NCBI GenBank assembly: GCA_013214705.1
Contig: JABSRZ010000009.1
Location: 124,001-188,000, forward strand
From: Hyphomicrobiales bacterium
GTDB lineage: Bacteria > Pseudomonadota > Alphaproteobacteria > Rhizobiales > OSC116
DNA: 64,000 nucleotides
Direction of reading: 5' to 3'
Position numbers and translations under genes: made by a program
Shown: positions 44,737 through 52,231 of the stretch, in pieces
Position numbering within the stretch: the stretch's first letter is position 1
Layout: every line of letters begins with the position of its first letter
Notes under the pieces: model-generated
Seen by the model: the letters and a program-made list of their open reading frames with translations, nothing else
The model's database searches: none
Told to the model about the DNA's origin: nothing

Positions 44737-45957
44737 CTACAGATTTTCTCTGCTAAATATCACACTGCCATTGGTGCCACCAAACCCAAAACTGTTAGAC
44801 AACACGGTCACAACCTCTTGTTCGGTGCGTTTGCGGGCAATTGGCATATCAGCCACTCTAGGGTCAATTTCGGTGATGTTGGCACTTTCGCAAATAAACC
44901 CATCGCGCATCATGATTAGCGAATAAATAGACTCTTGCACGCCCGCCGCGCCCAAACTATGGCCGGTCAAGGCTTTGGTGGCTGAAATTATCGGCGCTTT
45001 GTCTGCACCCCAAACATTTCTAATGCCATCAATTTCAGGTATATCACCTACAGGTGTAGATGTGCCATGCGGGTTGATATAATCAACTTTGCCTTTATGC
45101 GTGCTTAACGCCAACTCCATCGCCCGTTGCCCACCTTCGCCACTTGGTGCCACCATGTCATAACCGTCAGATGTCGCACCATAGCCGGTCACTTCGGCAA
45201 TAATGTTAGCGCCGCGCGCCTTGGCACGCTCATATTCTTCAAGCACCAATACACCTGCGCCACCAGCAATGATAAAGCCATCCCGGGCAATGTCATAGGT
45301 ACGGCTAGCGGTGGTTGGCGCGTCGTTAAATTTACTGCTCATCGCGCCCATGGCGTCAAATAAGCAAGACATGCCCCAGAATAATTCTTCGCCGCCGCCA
45401 GCAAACATCACATCTTGCTTGCCCCATTGTATCATTTCGACCGCGTTGCCAATGCAATGCAGGCTAGTGGTGCAAGCCGATGAGATAGAATAGCTCATGC
45501 CTTTGATTTTAAACGGTGTGGCCAAGGTGGCACTATTGGTGCTGCTCATGGCCTTTGGCACGGCCAATGGCCCAATGCGCTTGGTGCTACCTTTTTCGCG
45601 CACAATATTCATCGCGTCATGCAAAGTTTTGGTCGATGGCCCACCAGAGCCCATAATCAAACCCGTGCGAATGTTAGAAATGTCATGATCTTCAAGCCCG
45701 CTCATCGCCAAGGCTTCTTTCATGGCAATATAATTCCATGCCGCGCCAGCGCCCATAAAACGGCGTTCTTTGCGGTCTAAAACCGTTTCCCAGTCCAATT
45801 TGGGTGCGCCCGAAACTTGGCTTCTAAAGCCGTGGTCTATCATGTCTTGGTCGGCCGCAATGCCCGATGTTCCGTCCCATAAAGCTTGTTTCACTTGCTC
45901 TACATTGTCACCAATGCTTGAGACCACGCCCATTCCAGTTACAACAACACGCCGCAT
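44737..45957 (-). CDS. fabB: 3-oxoacyl-[acyl-carrier-protein] synthase I FabB
   Basis: FabB condenses malonyl-ACP with acyl-ACP and is needed for unsaturated fatty acids. The 406-residue thiolase-fold enzyme has the catalytic Cys in SISSACTTSLHC near residue 164 and His in INPHGTSTPVGD and KALTGHSLGAAG. Adjacent fabA supports FabB rather than FabF. The ATG at 45957 has a strong AAGGAG seven bases upstream; the frame runs on to 45981. Confidence 0.96.
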   Translation of the reverse strand: MRRVVVTGMGVVSSIGDNVEQVKQALWDGTSGIAADQDMIDHGFRSQVSGAPKLDWETVLDRKERRFMGAGAAWNYIAMKEALAMSGLEDHDISNIRTGLIMGSGGPSTKTLHDAMNIVREKGSTKRIGPLAVPKAMSSTNSATLATPFKIKGMSYSISSACTTSLHCIGNAVEMIQWGKQDVMFAGGGEELFWGMSCLFDAMGAMSSKFNDAPTTASRTYDIARDGFIIAGGAGVLVLEEYERAKARGANIIAEVTGYGATSDGYDMVAPSGEGGQRAMELALSTHKGKVDYINPHGTSTPVGDIPEIDGIRNVWGADKAPIISATKALTGHSLGAAGVQESIYSLIMMRDGFICESANITEIDPRVADMPIARKRTEQEVVTVLSNSFGFGGTNGSVIFSRENL

Positions 45958-46031
45958 AATCAGCTCCTTCACTTTGTCCATTCCCCAATTTATCGGGGCC
46001 CTAAATCATCAGGGTAAATTCAATATAGGGT

Positions 46032-46541
46032 TTATTTGTCGTCTTTAAATAGACCGACTTTTAAATCTGTGGCGGTAAAGCCGGGTTCACCATCTATCAA
46101 TACGGTTGCATTGGCAGTGGCCAATATTAGCCGCCGCATTATCACCCGTTTAATGTTAATTTTATAGGTAATTTTTTTAGATGTCGGCAACACCATGTTG
46201 GCAAATTTCACTTCACCGACGCCAAACGCACGTCCCTTGCCTTCGCCGCCCATCCAACCTAGGTAAAAGCCAAGCAATTGCCACATACCATCTAGGCCGA
46301 GGCAACCGGGCATAACTGGGTCATTTACGAAATGGCAATCAAAAAACCAACGGTCGGGATTAATGTCGTATTCAGCAATAATCTCACCTTTGTCAAATTC
46401 ACCACCGGTTTCTGATATATGGGTTATTCTATCCATCATCAACATTGGTGGCACCGGCAACTGAGGAAAATCAGCACCGAATTTTTTGTTTCCGCAGTTT
46501 AATAAATCTTCAAAGCTGTAGCTAGATTTGCGCTCAAACAA
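46032..46541 (-). CDS. fabA: 3-hydroxydecanoyl-[acyl-carrier-protein] dehydratase FabA
   Basis: FabA dehydrates hydroxydecanoyl-ACP and isomerises the double bond, starting anaerobic unsaturated fatty-acid synthesis. The 169-residue hot-dog protein has the active His in [18 protein letters not shown] near residue 70. Translation apparently starts at TTG (46541) with AAGGAG six bases upstream; the next Met is well inside the fold at residue 32. The gene is divergent from irr. Confidence 0.96.
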   Translation of the reverse strand: MFERKSSYSFEDLLNCGNKKFGADFPQLPVPPMLMMDRITHISETGGEFDKGEIIAEYDINPDRWFFDCHFVNDPVMPGCLGLDGMWQLLGFYLGWMGGEGKGRAFGVGEVKFANMVLPTSKKITYKINIKRVIMRRLILATANATVLIDGEPGFTATDLKVGLFKDDK

Positions 46542-46712
46542 TATTTTCTCCTTAGTTTTTTAGGGTCTTTCTAAGACCATAGCCTCGATAAGTTTTAGCA
46601 TGGTTAATTAATGCTGCCTAGCTTCAATAAGTTTTTGCCAGCGGTTTTAGCCACAATTCTGGGATAACTTTGACTAATAAACCAGTATATTAAGCATTTT
46701 AACCAGGTTTTT

Positions 46713-46740
46713 TTGACAAATATTAAAACCGTTCTAAACT
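46713..46740 (+). promoter_or_regulatory. Candidate irr promoter with an Irr-box-like operator
   Basis: TTGACA (46713-46718) is followed after 16 bases by TAAACT (46735-46740). Between them TTAAAACCGTTCTAAA (46723-46738) read in reverse is TTTAGAACGGTTTTAA, close to the iron control element TTTAGAA-N3-TTCTAAA bound by Irr in rhizobia. One half-site is exact, the other has changes. An operator in this place would fit autoregulation of irr; binding is inferred. Confidence 0.45.
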
Positions 46741-46835
46741 AGGTTAGTTATTTTTAGGAAACATTTGCAAAAACATAATACGCATGTAATAACAGGCTTA
46801 AACAAAACCTAAGTAAAACAGTTGGAATTAAAAAA

Positions 46836-47342
46836 ATGGTTAATATGCATCTTTCTACCAATGATGGTAGTCAAAATTCTTCGCCACAAAGCGATGCCAC
46901 TGCGCAACAAAATGATGCAGATTGCCCAATGCAAAATCTATCGCGCGAAGAAGTGACCAAATATTTACGCCGCTCTGGTTTGCGCCCAACCCGCCAACGC
47001 ATCGCCCTGTCCGATTTGCTATTTGGCCAAGGTGGCCGCCACATAACTGCCGAAGCGTTGCTCGAAGAAGCCGTACAGGCCAAAGTACCGGTTTCAATGG
47101 CCACAATTTACAACACTTTGCACCATTTCACCCAAGCTGGCCTGCTGCGTGAGGTTGCGGTGGATGGCGCCAAGACCTATTTTGATACCAATACCAGCAA
47201 TCACCACCATTTCTATCATGAAGACACTGGCCACATTTACGACATCGAAACCAACGATATGGAAGTCATCGGCATCCCCACACCGCCCGCAGATCAAGAA
47301 ATTTGGCGCATTGACGTTATCGTCCGCCTCAAAGACAAATAA
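46836..47342 (+). CDS. irr: Iron response regulator Irr (Fur family)
   Basis: Irr is the haem-responsive regulator of alphaproteobacteria, controlling iron uptake, haem synthesis and iron use. The 168-residue protein has a long Gln/Asn-rich N-terminal arm, LRPTRQRIALSDLLF and the helix VPVSMATIYNTLHHF. The run NHHHFYHEDTG contains the triple His associated with haem sensing in Irr. Its place beside fabA is typical. The N-terminal haem-regulatory Cys-Pro (CPMQNLS at residue 31) is also present. Confidence 0.94.
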   Translation: MVNMHLSTNDGSQNSSPQSDATAQQNDADCPMQNLSREEVTKYLRRSGLRPTRQRIALSDLLFGQGGRHITAEALLEEAVQAKVPVSMATIYNTLHHFTQAGLLREVAVDGAKTYFDTNTSNHHHFYHEDTGHIYDIETNDMEVIGIPTPPADQEIWRIDVIVRLKDK

Positions 47343-47443
47343 AAGCTTAAATTGCGGCGATCTTGGGCGTCGAATGGCTTTTCATGGGCGCTCCGCCCAC
47401 TTCAAAACCAATCTCCTACAATATCTTTGCAATTGAAGCTTTT
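47341..47443. repeat. 103-bp element bounded by 15-bp inverted repeats after irr
   Basis: AAAAGCTTAAATTGC (47341-47355) and GCAATTGAAGCTTTT (47429-47443) are inverted repeats matching at 14 of 15 positions. Between them lies a second hairpin, TGGGCG-CTC-CGCCCA (47385-47399). The left arm overlaps the irr stop codon. It may be a 3'-end structure of irr mRNA or a short miniature-element remnant; no transposase or target duplication is seen. Confidence 0.6.
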
Positions 47444-47570
47444 GATGCGGGTCAAAATACAAATAAACCCATAAACAACATAGCGTTTGCTCGGCATTTG
47501 TATATGTTGCAGGCATAAACAAAATTAAATATACTAAACTTCAAACATACTCACCATCGAGGCCAAAAAA

Positions 47571-48251
47571 ATGAAAGATTTTTACCATAAATATTCCATA
47601 AGAATCATCACTGGCACGTTGGCCATTATTTTGGTTGTTATGTATATTTGGCTTTCAATTTTCACCCAAAATGCGCATTTGAGCAACCCCATTTACACTC
47701 GCAATAATGTCACCAAAATTGAAATTCAAAATTTTATTGGTACGGTTGAGCTGGTTACGCATGATGATGCTGGCTTTAAGCTCGAATTTACCAACCGCAA
47801 ATCATCCGACCCGGCGGGTTATTACCCCTTGTTTAAAATGGGCACCGATACGATAGCCACCATAAATGGCCGTTTCGAGCCTATTGCGTCTTGTGCATTG
47901 AATATAGACGATGAAAATATGGCGCTGATGGATGCCACCATTAATGAAACCAAAGATAAGCAGTTTAACCTTAAAGATTATCCAATTCTAAAAATCACCG
48001 CCTCAAAAGATGTGATTTTGGCGGTTGAGCGTAGCAGCATTTTTGGCACAGCACAAAATATCGGCGGCATCGAATTTGAAAACATCATTTGCAGCCATTT
48101 TGTGTTGGATAATGTTGCCAACAATGCCGCATTTGAGTTGAAAGGCTTAAATTTCATCAGCGCCAACCAAATTGGCGGCAATCTCGATCTTGCGGGCGCG
48201 ACCAATTTTGTAACCGTCAAAACCGTCGGCGGCGCTACAACTTATCATTAA
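47571..48251 (+). CDS. Membrane-anchored beta-helix protein, DUF2807-like
   Basis: A 226-residue protein with an uncleaved N-terminal membrane helix (IITGTLAIILVVMYIWLSIF near 12-31) and an exported beta-rich remainder. It shares layout and phrases with the gene at 49135 (IEIQNFIGTVELV / NFVGRINISP; DYPILKI / EYPILHI), so I read them as paralogues. It lacks the GSGD repeats. The first residues resemble the unknown protein at 34770 (MKDFYHKY/MDKYYRYF). Its 3' end overlaps the convergent kinase by 17 bases. Confidence 0.7.
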   Translation: MKDFYHKYSIRIITGTLAIILVVMYIWLSIFTQNAHLSNPIYTRNNVTKIEIQNFIGTVELVTHDDAGFKLEFTNRKSSDPAGYYPLFKMGTDTIATINGRFEPIASCALNIDDENMALMDATINETKDKQFNLKDYPILKITASKDVILAVERSSIFGTAQNIGGIEFENIICSHFVLDNVANNAAFELKGLNFISANQIGGNLDLAGATNFVTVKTVGGATTYH

Positions 48252-49065
48252 AAATATGCGCCACCTTTAACATTAATGGCGAAAATTCCTCATGGCCATC
48301 TGCCCAAATAGCCGCCAATATGGCTTGGCAAAACGCCCATTTTCTAACCCGTTGCAAGTCATAACCTAGCTGCATGGCCATATGCTCAACCCGCAAATTC
48401 ATCGCCTGCTTGCTGAGCTGCGTGGCCAATAACGCCGATTTTTCCAATATAGGGTTGCGCAAATAAGCCGCCAAATCATATTCGGCTTCGCCCCAATAGC
48501 CTTTAGGGTCTATCGCCAGCCACTGGCCATCATTTGCCTGCAAAATATTATAATGATGCAAATCACCATGTAAATTTACCTTCTGCCCTTGGCTAGCGGC
48601 CAATACGGCAAAAATATGCCGGGCTTTTTCAACCAATTCACGTTCAACATTTTTATGCTTGGCCAAATAAGCGTCAAAATCGACGATAAATTCATCAATA
48701 TGTTTCAGGCCTATATTTACTGGTGGCGCAGCATGCAGTTTTTGCACCACATCACAATATATATCTAACGCCTCTATATCGCGTCCGTCGCGCACCAACT
48801 CAACCAGCTCTTTGCCATCACCCACCTGTTCCAGCAAACAAGCATGGCCGTCGGCGGCTAATAATTTCACCGCGCCTTTGCCGCCATAATGGCGCAATAA
48901 TTCTGCCGCCGCCGCTTCATCCGAATGGGCTTTATATATTTTCAATACGCAATTTTGGTCATTTTGTTGGCACCAATATAAACAACTCGAATGGGTTTCC
49001 AACCTCTTTGAGCGTGGCGTTAACCGCCATTTGTCGATATAAATTTGAAAAACGCTTGAATTCAT
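48235..49065 (-). CDS. Aminoglycoside/hydroxyurea-type small-molecule kinase
   Basis: The 276-residue protein belongs to the APH(6)/hydroxyurea-resistance kinase family. It has the Brenner-type catalytic run VNLHGDLHHYNIL near residue 175, then WLAIDPKGYWGEAEYDLAAY. The family phosphorylates streptomycin or hydroxyurea in some hosts, but chromosomal members often have unknown substrates. It lies on the opposite strand between two DUF2807-type genes. Confidence 0.82.
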   Translation of the reverse strand: MNSSVFQIYIDKWRLTPRSKRLETHSSCLYWCQQNDQNCVLKIYKAHSDEAAAAELLRHYGGKGAVKLLAADGHACLLEQVGDGKELVELVRDGRDIEALDIYCDVVQKLHAAPPVNIGLKHIDEFIVDFDAYLAKHKNVERELVEKARHIFAVLAASQGQKVNLHGDLHHYNILQANDGQWLAIDPKGYWGEAEYDLAAYLRNPILEKSALLATQLSKQAMNLRVEHMAMQLGYDLQRVRKWAFCQAILAAIWADGHEEFSPLMLKVAHIFNDKL

Positions 49066-49134
49066 CTAAAATCACCCCACTTTAAAATAATATACGGTTT
49101 AGCAAATAGAGACACAATATGATTGATAAAAAAG

Positions 49135-50061
49135 ATGATTGATAAAAAGAATATTCTAATTGGCGGCGCGATATTGGTCGGCTTATATTTACTTAATCCA
49201 TTTTCAGGCAATGCAGCGTTAGATGACCGAAATTTCAGTTATAAAACCGATACATTGTCGATAAATAATTTTGTCGGCCGCATTAACATCAGCCCGTCGC
49301 CGGATGCTGAACTGCATATAAATATTTCCAACATTAGTGAAAATTCTAACCCAAAAATCGACAATATTGTCGGTAAATTAGAAATTAATGGCAGCGAGAC
49401 CATTGCCCGCAGTAGTTGCAATGATTTTTCACTATTTTCGTGGAATCTTTTTGGCCATGCAGAGCACGACAACCCCAACATTTCCATCAATGGCGGTACA
49501 GGTCAAAAATTATCAGAATATCCAATTCTACACATTAAACTGCCCGAAACCACTAAACTAAAATTAAACAATAACATCATTACCGGCTCTATATCCAATG
49601 TTCAAAGCCTAGACCTTAAAGCCAGCTCCTGCACAAGTTTGAAATTTGCCAACATTGCTGGCGATGCCGACATCAGCCTGCGCGGCAGCGGCGATATAGT
49701 GGTCAATGACATTGGTGGCAGCGCTAAAGTTACGGTGCGCGGCAGTGGCGATGTGAGCGTCCACAATGTGGCACAGGACAGCCAAACCCTAGTACAGGGC
49801 AGTGGCGACATTCAGTATAATCAATTAAATGGCATTAACCGCATGCAAGTGCATGGCAGTGGCGATATTGACGTTGGCTATATAAATGGCGACGCCGAGC
49901 TAAGCGTGCGCGGCAGCGGCGATATAGACATAAGGGGCGGCGATGTAAATTGGTTGATTGCCAAAATTCAAGGCAGTGGCGATATAGATTATGACGGCAA
50001 AGCCAACAACACCCGTTTTATCACCCAAGGCAGCGGCGATATAACCACAAATTACAATTGA
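49135..50061 (+). CDS. Secreted GSGD-repeat beta-helix protein (DUF2807/head GIN)
   Basis: A 308-residue exported protein with an N-terminal hydrophobic segment (ILIGGAILVGLYLLNPF). A DUF2807-like region follows, and the last 120 residues carry seven GSGD motifs spaced about 15-21 residues apart, as expected for turns of a parallel beta-helix. Its role is unknown; related domains occur in surface and adhesin-like proteins. TTG 49123 and ATG 49135 are both possible; just upstream ATGATTGATAAAAA is nearly duplicated. Confidence 0.78.
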   Translation: MIDKKNILIGGAILVGLYLLNPFSGNAALDDRNFSYKTDTLSINNFVGRINISPSPDAELHINISNISENSNPKIDNIVGKLEINGSETIARSSCNDFSLFSWNLFGHAEHDNPNISINGGTGQKLSEYPILHIKLPETTKLKLNNNIITGSISNVQSLDLKASSCTSLKFANIAGDADISLRGSGDIVVNDIGGSAKVTVRGSGDVSVHNVAQDSQTLVQGSGDIQYNQLNGINRMQVHGSGDIDVGYINGDAELSVRGSGDIDIRGGDVNWLIAKIQGSGDIDYDGKANNTRFITQGSGDITTNYN

Positions 50062-50079
50062 GCTTGGCCAACCATGCCC

Positions 50080-50118
50080 TTGACAAATTCCATATACGAG
50101 ATATATTCCCGTATATGG
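50080..50118 (+). promoter_or_regulatory. Leaderless promoter and operator of the XRE-cupin gene
   Basis: TTGACA (50080-50085), a 16-base spacer and TATATT (50102-50107) form a good sigma-70 promoter. The ATG at 50115 lies seven bases after the -10, at the expected transcription start, and no ribosome-binding site is present. A perfect 9-bp inverted repeat CCATATACG/CGTATATGG (50090-50098, 50110-50118) covers the spacer, -10 flank and start codon. It is a likely site for autorepression. Confidence 0.65.
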
Positions 50119-50669
50119 AACAGAATTTAACTGAACGCATCGCCCAGCGGCTTAAAAGCCTGCGCCTCTCGCATAATTTTTCACTCGACCAATTGTCGGC
50201 ATTGAGCGGCCACAGCCGTGCCACCTTATCGCGCATCGAAAATGGCGATACCAGCCCAACCGCCGCCATGCTGGGCAGCTTGTGTGCTGCCTATAAAATC
50301 AGCCTATCTCGGCTTATGGCCATGGTCGAGGCCGATTTTGCACCCCAAATTACCAAAGCCCAACAGCAAATTTGGTTAGACCCCGAAACCGGGTTAGAGC
50401 GAATACTAATTTCGCCGCCGTCAAATATGCTCAGCGCCGAAATGCTGAAATGCACTTTGCCGGCGGGCAAAAGCATTCACTATGCCCAGCCAACTAAACA
50501 AGGCATGGAGCATCATTTATACATGTTGAGCGGCTTACTAGAATTAGAAGTCGATGGCCAACAATATAGCCTAAAGCCGGGCGATTGTTTGCGCTATCGC
50601 CTGTTTGGAGCCAGCCAATTCAAAACCCCAAAAACCCAAAGCGCAACCTATATTATAACTCTTATTTAG
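50115..50669 (+). CDS. XRE-cupin transcriptional regulator
   Basis: A 184-residue protein with an N-terminal helix-turn-helix (FSLDQLSALSGHSRATLSRI near residues 23-42) and a C-terminal cupin barrel (SIHYAQPTKQGMEHHLYMLS, then LKPGDCLRY). Such regulators sense small ligands, often in amine or amino-acid metabolism. Its ATG lies at the predicted transcription start, so the mRNA is probably leaderless. It is followed 8 bases later by a GNAT gene, a common pairing for self-contained resistance or detoxification modules. Confidence 0.9.
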   Translation: MEQNLTERIAQRLKSLRLSHNFSLDQLSALSGHSRATLSRIENGDTSPTAAMLGSLCAAYKISLSRLMAMVEADFAPQITKAQQQIWLDPETGLERILISPPSNMLSAEMLKCTLPAGKSIHYAQPTKQGMEHHLYMLSGLLELEVDGQQYSLKPGDCLRYRLFGASQFKTPKTQSATYIITLI

Positions 50670-50677
50670 ATGAAATC

Positions 50678-51208
50678 ATGCCGCAAAAACCACATAAAAT
50701 TGACCAATTATCCGCCGAGCAGCTAGACGAAAATCTAGACCAATTGGCCATTTTGCTGCACGCCAATGTGTTAGCTGGCGCGAGTGTCAGCTTCGTCATG
50801 CCATTTGATTTGCCCCAAAGCAGCCGTTTTTGGCAACATAAAATCCGCCCTTTGGTGGCCGCTGGCGACACCTTATTATTGGTCGCAACGTTAAATGGCC
50901 GCATAGTTGGCAGTGTGCAGCTCGAATGCGATATGCCGCCCAACCAACCCCACCGTGCCGCCATTGCCAAACTATTGGTGCACCCCGACTATAGACGCAA
51001 AGGCATAGCGCGGGCGCTGATGGTGGCGGCAGAGCAGGCGGCAAAGCAAAAAAACCGCAATCTGCTAACCTTAGATACCGCCAGTGACGAGGCAATGGCT
51101 TTGTATAAACAGCTAGGCTATGTGCAAGTCGGCATTATACCAGGCTATGCTTTAACCGCCCAAGCCACCCAGCTAGAAGCCACCACCATCATGTACAAAA
51201 CACTTTAA
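50678..51208 (+). CDS. GNAT-family N-acetyltransferase
   Basis: A 176-residue GNAT protein with the acetyl-CoA loop VHPDYRRKGIARALMVAAEQ near residues 103-122, followed by LDTASDEAMALYKQLGYVQVG. The substrate is not evident. It shares a transcript with the XRE-cupin regulator, which probably controls it. The frame is open upstream to 50585, but that part overlaps the regulator and is not coding. Confidence 0.9.
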   Translation: MPQKPHKIDQLSAEQLDENLDQLAILLHANVLAGASVSFVMPFDLPQSSRFWQHKIRPLVAAGDTLLLVATLNGRIVGSVQLECDMPPNQPHRAAIAKLLVHPDYRRKGIARALMVAAEQAAKQKNRNLLTLDTASDEAMALYKQLGYVQVGIIPGYALTAQATQLEATTIMYKTL

Positions 51209-51263
51209 ACATTTGAGTTGATTTGGGTTTTATCAATATCCACCCTGCGGCAAATTGCGCCAT

Positions 51264-51277
51264 TTGATTTATATCAA
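51264..51277 (+). promoter_or_regulatory. FNR box upstream of fnr
   Basis: TTGAT-TTAT-ATCAA is an exact match to the FNR/FixK consensus TTGAT-N4-ATCAA. It lies 42 bases before the FNR start codon, close enough to overlap the promoter. Autoregulation, probably negative at this distance, is inferred. Confidence 0.8.
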
Positions 51278-51318
51278 AAGCTGTTTACACTGACAGACAT
51301 CAAAACAGGTGATTCAAA

Positions 51319-52038
51319 ATGAACAATATTACATCTCTTTACAGTGGCAATGGCTTTGGTGGCCTCGATAAATGCAACAATTGCCCGGTCAGAGGCCTGT
51401 CTTTTTGCAGCGCGCTCGACACTCTGGCATTGGAAGAATTTTCTGCCCTGTCAAAAACCCGTTCATTTACCGATGGCCAGCTCATTCTTACCGAGGGCGA
51501 GGTTAATGAATATATTGGCTCTATCACCGAAGGCATTGTTAAAGTTTACAAATTGCTAAATGATGGCCGCCAGCAAATTATCTCATTGGGCTTTCCGGGT
51601 GACATGTTGGGCAACATTATCGACGCCGAATATAATTATTTTGTCGAGGCGGTGGGCAAGGTTAAAATCTGCCTTTACCGGGTATCACGCATCGCTTCAT
51701 TTGCCGCCACCAACCCCGAAATTTACCTATCCATTTTGGGCAAGACCAACCAGCAACTAAGCCACGCGCGCGATTGGCTGGTGCTTCTCGGCCGCAAAAC
51801 CGCCAAAGAAAAAATCGCCTCTTTTTTGCTGTTATTGTCCGAGCATCATCTAGGCAGCGAGACCGATCAGGCGTTTAAAATACCGCTAAAACGCCAAGAA
51901 ATTGCCGATTTTTTGGGCCTGACCATCGAAACCGTTAGCCGTAATTTTTCGAGCCTTAAAAACCAACAACTCATCCGCGAGCAAGCCGGGCATATGTTAA
52001 TCATTGTCGATTATTCGGCGCTTAAAAACATTTCTTAG
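51319..52038 (+). CDS. FNR-type oxygen-sensing transcription regulator
   Basis: A 239-residue Crp-Fnr family activator. Cys 19, 22 and 30 (CNNCPVRGLSFC) with Cys 118 (KVKICLY) reproduce the four [4Fe-4S] ligands of FNR, so it should lose activity in oxygen. The cyclic-nucleotide-fold domain is followed by a helix-turn-helix with IADFLGLTIETVSRNFSSL near residues 195-213, which contains the E-x2-S-R of the TTGAT reader. It has AGGTGA seven bases upstream and stands beside its target, the cco operon. It corresponds to FnrL/FnrN. Confidence 0.95.
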   Translation: MNNITSLYSGNGFGGLDKCNNCPVRGLSFCSALDTLALEEFSALSKTRSFTDGQLILTEGEVNEYIGSITEGIVKVYKLLNDGRQQIISLGFPGDMLGNIIDAEYNYFVEAVGKVKICLYRVSRIASFAATNPEIYLSILGKTNQQLSHARDWLVLLGRKTAKEKIASFLLLLSEHHLGSETDQAFKIPLKRQEIADFLGLTIETVSRNFSSLKNQQLIREQAGHMLIIVDYSALKNIS

Positions 52039-52070
52039 CCAAATCTTGCCGCCAGCATTTGGCTTTCATT
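52037..52070 (+). terminator. Terminator after fnr
   Basis: AGCCAAAT (52037-52044) and ATTTGGCT (52057-52064) pair perfectly across a 12-base loop, followed by TTCATT. The stem overlaps the fnr stop codon. It separates fnr from the FNR-dependent cco promoter. Confidence 0.6.
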
Positions 52071-52138
52071 AGCTAATATCTCCCGCCCCCCTAAACCCGA
52101 ACAAGTTTATTTGGATAAATAACTGTTTGTGCAGAATA

Positions 52139-52180
52139 TTGACCTAAGTCAAAGATTCTAGATTGATCAAATTCTAATAT
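52139..52180 (+). promoter_or_regulatory. FNR-dependent cco promoter
   Basis: TTGAC-CTAA-GTCAA (52139-52152) is a perfectly symmetric FNR/FixK box. TAATAT (52175-52180) lies where a -10 should be if the box is centred at -41.5 (start near 52187), the class II arrangement. The leader of about 45 bases ends in GGGG nine bases before the ccoN ATG. Confidence 0.75.
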
Positions 52181-52231
52181 CACTATATACAGTGAAATTT
52201 TATAAATTTCATCTTTTCCACGGGGTTAAAT

